A DNA stretch of 9,852 bases from an uncultured Burkholderiales bacterium. GTDB taxonomy: Bacteria; Pseudomonadota; Gammaproteobacteria; Burkholderiales; Burkholderiaceae_E. Each line of letters starts with the position of its first letter. Position 1 is the first letter of the stretch. This document shows positions 5,831 to 9,852 of this stretch, in pieces. The stretch covers positions 1-9,852 of the forward strand of contig CAIXXI010000238.1 in assembly GCA_903923345.1 (NCBI GenBank), in the 5' to 3' direction. Made by a program: the position numbers and the translations under genes. The notes below the pieces were generated by a model. That model saw only the letters and a list, made by a program, of their open reading frames with translations. It did not search any database and was not told the DNA's origin.

Positions 5831-5847
5831 CGACCCGGTCGGGGTCG
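5831..5847. other. Small inverted repeat in the tolB-pal gap
   Basis: CGACCC (5831-5836) and GGGTCG (5842-5847) can form a 6-base stem around a 5-base loop within the 72-base tolB-pal interval. No T-run follows, so it does not look like a terminator. It could modulate mRNA stability or pal expression relative to tolB, but nothing in the sequence proves that. Confidence 0.3.
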
Positions 5848-5882
5848 GTGCGGTGAAAATCAGTGGTCCGGGTGGAGCCGGA

Positions 5883-7196
5883 TCATTTCCCGAAGGGGCC
5901 CCAGGCGGGCTCCCGGATGTCGCCCAGCGAAGAGGTCAGGCGCTGCCTGACCCGGCCGTCGACCGAGGTGGCCATGAGGGTCTCCCGACCACCCGATCGG
6001 GTCGAGTACATCACCCACTGGCCGTTGGGCGCGAAGCTGGGTGCTTCCTCTTGCCCGCCCTCGGTGAGGACCGACTCATTGCCGCCGTTGAGATCTTTGA
6101 GGCCGACGAAGAAACGCCCGTCGCGACGGGTCAGGAACGCCAGAAAACGGCCGTCAGGACTGATTCGTGCGCTGGTGTTGTAGTTGGAACCGAATGTCAC
6201 GCGAGCCGCATCACCCCCCGACACCGGCATGCGATAGATCTGTGGGGCACCGCCCCGATCCGAGGTGAAGTACAGCGTGCGGCCATCGGGTGCGAACACC
6301 GGTTCGGTGTCGATTGCGCTGGATTGGGTGAGGCGGCGGGAACCACTGCCGTCAGCGGCGTTGATCAGGTAGATCTGCGACAGGCCATCCAGGGTCAGGG
6401 CCACGGCCAGCGTTCGACCGTCAGGCGACCAGGCCGGCGCGCTGTTGCTGCCTTTGAAGTTGGCCACCGCGCGGCGCTCGCCGGTCGCCAGGGTGTGCAC
6501 ATAAACGACCGGTTTTTTGGCTTCGAAGGAAACATACGCCAGTCGGCTGCCATCGGGTGACCAGGACGGGGAGATGATCGGTTCCGGAGAGACCAGCGGC
6601 GACTGGACATTCTCGCCGTCCCAGTCGGCGATGTTCAACCGGTAGCGCGAGCCCTGCTTGGTGACGAACGCGATGCGGGTCGAGAAGATGCCCCGCTCGC
6701 CGGTGAGCCGCTGGTAGATCGAATCGGCGATGCGATGGGCAGCCAGGCGCAGATCGGGCTCGGAGGCCAGGACGGCTTCACCCCCGAGCTGCGATTGCTT
6801 CAGCACATCATGGAGCCGGTAGCGCACGTCATAGCGGCCATCTGCCTGGCGCAGCACCGACCCGGAGACAAAGGTCTCGGCACCCCGGGCCTTGATGCCG
6901 GGGTAATCGACCGATGCCGACTCACCCACGGTCTGTTGCGGGTCGATCACACGGAAGGCTCCGATGCGGGAGAGGTCGCTGCGCACGATCGCGGCGATAT
7001 CCTGTGGCAAGCGATCGGGTCCGGCAAAGTTGGCGATCGCAATCGGCAGTTGCGTGGCACCGACTCCTGAGACGTCGATGCGTGTCTGGGCCGTGGCTGC
7101 CATCCAGGGCAGCGTGAGCATCGCCACGAACGGGATGAGGCGGGACAACACGCCTGTTAATCCGGAGCGCAGTCTGGCAAGTGTCTGGAATGTCAT
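5883..7196 (-). CDS. tolB: Tol-Pal system beta-propeller protein TolB
   Basis: A 437-residue periplasmic protein. A long signal peptide ends near ATAQ (34-37). An N-terminal alpha/beta domain (about 39-165, with TQLPIAIANF and LPQDIAAIVRSDLSRIGAF) is followed by a six-bladed propeller (about 170-437) with repeated WSPDG-like motifs at about 212, 257, 302, 346 and 389 (SWSPDG, AWSPDG, FAPDG, ISPDG, FAPNG). TolB binds Pal at the propeller face and TolA through its N-terminus. Length is normal for the family. The start is uncertain: the ATG at 7194-7196 has no Shine-Dalgarno and TATAAT lies just 10 bases upstream, while a GTG or TTG 15 to 16 codons in would still leave a short signal peptide. 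It lies 44 bases after the tolA stop. Confidence 0.96.
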   Translation of the reverse strand: MTFQTLARLRSGLTGVLSRLIPFVAMLTLPWMAATAQTRIDVSGVGATQLPIAIANFAGPDRLPQDIAAIVRSDLSRIGAFRVIDPQQTVGESASVDYPGIKARGAETFVSGSVLRQADGRYDVRYRLHDVLKQSQLGGEAVLASEPDLRLAAHRIADSIYQRLTGERGIFSTRIAFVTKQGSRYRLNIADWDGENVQSPLVSPEPIISPSWSPDGSRLAYVSFEAKKPVVYVHTLATGERRAVANFKGSNSAPAWSPDGRTLAVALTLDGLSQIYLINAADGSGSRRLTQSSAIDTEPVFAPDGRTLYFTSDRGGAPQIYRMPVSGGDAARVTFGSNYNTSARISPDGRFLAFLTRRDGRFFVGLKDLNGGNESVLTEGGQEEAPSFAPNGQWVMYSTRSGGRETLMATSVDGRVRQRLTSSLGDIREPAWGPFGK

Positions 7197-7240
7197 CGTG
7201 GCGGGATTATATCGACCGAATCCATTTGAGGCCGGGCCGC

Positions 7241-8185
7241 TCAGCGCTCATCGCGGGGGCCGCGACTGATCTCGATTTCCCCCTGACAACTGCCATCGGC
7301 GGGTTTGGGGAACGGGTCGGTGCGCTGGATGCCCCGTTCTGCGGCCTGATCCCAGGCAGGTGTGCCGCTGGATCGACGTAAACGCACCGAAATCAGGCTG
7401 CAGTCGGGGCGCAACTGAACCAGGAAGATCGAGCGCGGATTGCCTTCGAGATCGGTGGGGATCTGAAAGGTTGTGTTTGATCGGATGGCGGCGGCCACGC
7501 GCCCTGCGTAGCCTGCATCGACGCGACCCCCGCTCGGGCTGCCTCGGGCTGCGCTGTCGGAGGGCGTGCCGCCGCTGCCGGCCTGCTGCTGCATGCGTCG
7601 GATGTCCTCGGCCCTCCGTGCATCGGCCGCCTGCGCATCCTTGCGATCCTGTTCGTCCTTGCGCCGCTTCTCTTCGGCAGCCTTCTTCTCTTCGGCCGCG
7701 CGCTCAGATGCCTTGCGATCGGCGTCGCGCTTTTCGGCCTGACGAGCCTGCTCCTCCTTGCGGTTCGCTTCGTCTCGACGCTTGCGGTCCTCGGTTTCCT
7801 GGCGGGCCTGTTCAGCCTTGCGTTTTTTCTCCTCGGCGGCCTTCTTTTCGGCCTCTTTGCGCTCGGCCTCCTTGCGCAGGCGCTCGGCACGGATTTCGGG
7901 TGTTTCGAGGGGCTTGGGTTCCGGTTTGGGTTCCGGTTTTGGGTCCACCTTCGGTTCGGCCGGCGGCGTGGAAGGCGGGGTGGCCGGGGATGGCGGCACC
8001 CAGAGTTCGGCCTGGACCGGCTCGTCTCGCTTGGACTGCCAGTTCAGACCGAAAAACAGCAGGCCAAACAACAGCACATGCATCAGCAGTGCCAGTACCA
8101 GCGCCTTGGACCGGCCCTTCGGGCGCGGCGGGCGTTGCGGCAGCGCTTCGCTGGACTCCGGGTGCGTGTTGCGCGCCTGATTCAA
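7241..8185 (-). CDS. tolA: TolA, energy-transducing inner-membrane protein of the Tol-Pal system
   Basis: A 314-residue protein with the three TolA domains. Domain I is one membrane segment (about 28-48, LLMHVLLFGLLFFG) with His36 matching E. coli TolA His22; the conserved serine four residues earlier is Ala32. A Pro-rich linker with PKPEPKPEPKP follows. Domain II (about 98-205) is a long helix rich in Lys, Glu, Arg and Ala that spans the periplasm. Domain III (about 232-314) has a Gly/Ser-rich lead-in and two cysteines (Cys262, Cys300), like the pair in E. coli TolA. The protein is shorter than E. coli TolA (421) mainly in domain II. The start appears to be TTG at 8183-8185, overlapping the tolR stop as TTGA; no ATG is in frame before residue 35. 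This suggests translational coupling to tolR. Confidence 0.93.
   Translation of the reverse strand: MNQARNTHPESSEALPQRPPRPKGRSKALVLALLMHVLLFGLLFFGLNWQSKRDEPVQAELWVPPSPATPPSTPPAEPKVDPKPEPKPEPKPLETPEIRAERLRKEAERKEAEKKAAEEKKRKAEQARQETEDRKRRDEANRKEEQARQAEKRDADRKASERAAEEKKAAEEKRRKDEQDRKDAQAADARRAEDIRRMQQQAGSGGTPSDSAARGSPSGGRVDAGYAGRVAAAIRSNTTFQIPTDLEGNPRSIFLVQLRPDCSLISVRLRRSSGTPAWDQAAERGIQRTDPFPKPADGSCQGEIEISRGPRDER
7916..7939. repeat. 12-base tandem repeat in tolA linker
   Basis: Two perfect copies of GGGTTCCGGTTT (plus strand) lie side by side and a diverged third follows. On the minus strand they encode the Pro-Lys-Pro-Glu repeats of the TolA linker. Such repeats can change copy number by slippage in multiples of four codons without breaking the frame. 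Confidence 0.75.
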
Positions 8186-8616
8186 CTGCCTGCGCCCTTG
8201 ACCATCAGTCCGACACGAGAGGTGCCGGCCGCGCGAACCGCGTTCATCACCTCGACCACTTCACCATAGGGAATCTTGTTGTCAGCGGCGATGAGCACGG
8301 CCAGAGACGCCGGATCGCCCAGGCCTTTGAGCGCTGCGGCGATGTCCCGGCGGGCGATGGTCCGATCGATCGACTGCGGCATGTTGCGGGTCACCATTCG
8401 CATGTCACCCGCTGGCGTCATCCGGATCTCGACCAGCGCATCCGGTGGCGCGCTGCTTTGTCCGGCCGTGGGCACGTCGATTTGCCCGGGCGGCAGCATC
8501 GGTGCGGTCACCATGAAGATCACCAGGAGCACCAGCATCACGTCGATGTAGGGCACCACGTTGATCTCGCTGACCGGACGTCGCCGGCCCCGGCGTGATG
8601 AACTGACCGAAGGCAT
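8182..8616 (-). CDS. tolR: TolR, proton-channel component of the Tol motor
   Basis: A 144-residue inner-membrane protein of the ExbD/TolR family. It has a basic cytoplasmic N-terminus (SSSRRGRRRPVSEINVVPY), one membrane helix (about 23-42, YIDVMLVLLVIFMVTAPML) with Asp25 matching the protonatable E. coli Asp23, and a periplasmic domain (about 60-142) ending in LMVKGAG. The NVVPYIDVMLVLLVIFMV block is the family signature. With TolQ it converts proton flow into movement of TolA. The ATG at 8614-8616 has GGAG 6 bases upstream. It lies 14 bases after the tolQ stop and overlaps the tolA start by 4 bases. Confidence 0.96.
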   Translation of the reverse strand: MPSVSSSRRGRRRPVSEINVVPYIDVMLVLLVIFMVTAPMLPPGQIDVPTAGQSSAPPDALVEIRMTPAGDMRMVTRNMPQSIDRTIARRDIAAALKGLGDPASLAVLIAADNKIPYGEVVEVMNAVRAAGTSRVGLMVKGAGS

Positions 8617-8630
8617 CGATGGCTCCGGGA

Positions 8631-9302
8631 TCAGCGCGCCTGGCGCTGCAGGATGTTGGAGAACTCCTCGACGAAGGTGTCGAAGCGGTTGGACAGGCGC
8701 TCGATGTCGTAGGAAAAGCGGTTGTAGGCCACCACCGCCGGAATGGCTGCGAACAGGCCGATGGCGGTGGCAACCAGTGCCTCGGCGATACCGGGGGCCA
8801 CTGCAGCGAGTGTTGCCTGCTTCACGTTGGCCAAGCCCCGGAACGAATTCATGATGCCCCAGACGGTTCCGAACAGGCCGATGTAGGGGCTGACCGATCC
8901 GGCGGAGGCCAGGAAGGCCAGCTGCGATTCAAGGCCGTCCATCTCACGCTGATAGCCCGCCCTCATGGCTCGTCGGGCAGCTTCGAGCATCGCATGGGTG
9001 TCGCCAGGCTTTTGCTGACGGGTCTTGTTGAATTCGCGCATCCCGGATTCGAAGATGCGTGCAAGCGGCCCCTGATCGCCTGTCGCCGCACTGCTGCGCC
9101 GATACAGTTCGGTGAGGTCGCCCCCACTCCAGAACTCGACTTCGAAGCGGTCGGTTGCAGCCTGTGCGGCACGGATCTGGAAGAGCTTGCGAAAGATCAC
9201 CGTCCAGGAGGCAATCGAGATCGCCAGCAGGCCTGCCATCACCGCCTGCACCAGCAGGCTGGCGTTGGCCACCAGCGAAAGGATCGACATGTCGTGGTTC
9301 AT
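8631..9302 (-). CDS. tolQ: TolQ, inner-membrane proton channel subunit of the Tol motor
   Basis: A 223-residue protein of the MotA/TolQ/ExbB family. Helix 1 is about 15-37, a large cytoplasmic loop runs about 38-128, and two further helices follow (about 129-155 and 168-192). Residues Thr146 (GLFGTVWGIMNSF) and Thr179 (ALVATAIGLFAAIPA) match the channel threonines Thr145 and Thr178 of E. coli TolQ with an offset of one. Five TolQ surround two TolR in the motor. The ATG at 9300-9302 overlaps the ybgC stop (ATGA), suggesting coupling; a second ATG at residue 5 is also possible. Confidence 0.97.
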   Translation of the reverse strand: MNHDMSILSLVANASLLVQAVMAGLLAISIASWTVIFRKLFQIRAAQAATDRFEVEFWSGGDLTELYRRSSAATGDQGPLARIFESGMREFNKTRQQKPGDTHAMLEAARRAMRAGYQREMDGLESQLAFLASAGSVSPYIGLFGTVWGIMNSFRGLANVKQATLAAVAPGIAEALVATAIGLFAAIPAVVAYNRFSYDIERLSNRFDTFVEEFSNILQRQAR

Positions 9303-9736
9303 TTGGATTCCAGCAGTCGGGACAGCCAGGGCGGCAGGGGCGCGGCCCGGCCGGTGAGTCGATTCATGACCGCCACCCGGACCGAGGCGTGCGTGAGCGC
9401 GGGCGTGTCGGGGTTCGGGGCCTTGTCTTCTTCAATCAGTACAACACGCTGGTTCAGCCGCAGTGATGCCTTGCGAGCCTGATCGACGGTGAGGTCGATC
9501 TGCAGCAGGTCGTCGAGCCGAGCCGGGCGCAGGTACCGGATTTCCAGCGAACTGACCACGAATTGAATCGCGTCGCGCTCGGCCAGTTCAACATGACGCG
9601 CACCGAGTGCACGCAGCCACTCCGTGCGGGCACGCTCCATCCAGCGCAGATAGTTGGCGTGATAGACGATCCCGCCGGCATCCGTGTCTTCGTAGTACAC
9701 CCGAGACTGAATCGAAAAGTGGCGTGCGTCGGACAT
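9299..9736 (-). CDS. ybgC: Tol-Pal-associated acyl-CoA thioesterase YbgC
   Basis: A 145-residue hotdog-fold thioesterase. The conserved block YYEDTDAGGIVYHANYLRWMERARTE (from residue 14, quoted in parts: YYEDTDAGG, IVYHANYL, ERARTEWL) holds the catalytic Asp19, matching E. coli Asp18. A second conserved stretch, YLRPARLDDLLQI, follows. Family members hydrolyse short- or long-chain acyl-CoA in the cytoplasm and link phospholipid metabolism to the Tol cluster. The ATG at 9734-9736 starts 4 bases after the stop of the upstream gene, and its stop overlaps tolQ. Length is normal for the family (about 134). Confidence 0.94.
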   Translation of the reverse strand: MSDARHFSIQSRVYYEDTDAGGIVYHANYLRWMERARTEWLRALGARHVELAERDAIQFVVSSLEIRYLRPARLDDLLQIDLTVDQARKASLRLNQRVVLIEEDKAPNPDTPALTHASVRVAVMNRLTGRAAPLPPWLSRLLESK

Positions 9737-9740
9737 CGGT

Positions 9741-9851
9741 TCAGGTCACCGCGCGCGGCAGCCATGACCATGCGCCCATCAGCACCACCGTCGCAATCGC
9801 AATGGCCGCAGCCAGACGCAGGGTGCCCTGGCGAGCGTATTCGTCTTCATC
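9741..9851 (-). CDS. C-terminal end of an unidentified membrane protein
   Basis: An open minus-strand frame enters from the right edge and ends with TGA at 9741-9743, giving 36 visible residues. They start DEDEYARQG, then a hydrophobic run (LAAAIAIATVVLMGAWSWL) and end LPRAVT. This looks like a C-terminal membrane anchor after an acidic linker. The frame ends 4 bases before ybgC, so it belongs to the same operon. Too little is present to name it. Confidence 0.6.
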   Translation of the reverse strand, partial: DEDEYARQGTLRLAAAIAIATVVLMGAWSWLPRAVT

Positions 9852-9852
9852 G

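Noticed and set aside
7360..8598. Plus-strand open frame of 412 codons
   Set aside because: Antisense to tolA and tolR; the Arg/Pro/Cys-rich translation mirrors the Lys/Glu/Ala-rich TolA helix.

Overview
The window reads as the chromosome of a betaproteobacterium, most likely in the order Burkholderiales. GC content is high and coding is dense. The clearest phylogenetic marker is a circularly permuted ssrA gene (two-piece tmRNA) whose tag reads ANDERFALAA, a type known from betaproteobacteria. I cannot name the genus. Every gene I can support lies on the minus strand, so transcription runs from high to low coordinates.

Right part (about 9852 down to 4415): the complete Tol-Pal cell-envelope cluster in canonical order: the end of an unidentified membrane protein, then ybgC, tolQ, tolR, tolA, tolB, pal and cpoB. 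Genes overlap or lie 4 to 72 bases apart, which suggests one operon whose main promoter is outside the window. TolQ and TolR form the proton-driven motor in the inner membrane. TolA spans the periplasm, TolB binds the outer-membrane lipoprotein Pal, and CpoB links the machine to peptidoglycan synthesis during division. YbgC is the usual cluster-associated acyl-CoA thioesterase.

Middle (4375 down to about 3026): a YeeE/YedE-family sulfur-compound transporter follows cpoB by 39 bases and may be cotranscribed with it. Next come a near-consensus sigma-70 promoter, a tRNA-Lys(UUU) gene and an intrinsic terminator. The terminator hairpin ends just ahead of the ribosome binding site of the next gene.

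Left part (3003 down to 1): a short citrate-synthase-family protein of the citryl-CoA lyase type, a Tat-exported aldo/keto reductase, the permuted ssrA gene with its own promoter, and the N-terminal two thirds of a DUF808 (YedI-like) membrane protein that runs off the left edge.

Most of the window is ordinary housekeeping. The most interesting element is the permuted tmRNA: acceptor stem, T arm, G3-U70 pair, tag frame, promoter and an apparent precursor-processing helix can all be read directly. The class is known, so this is not a new system. I see no mobile elements, CRISPR arrays, phage genes or defence genes.
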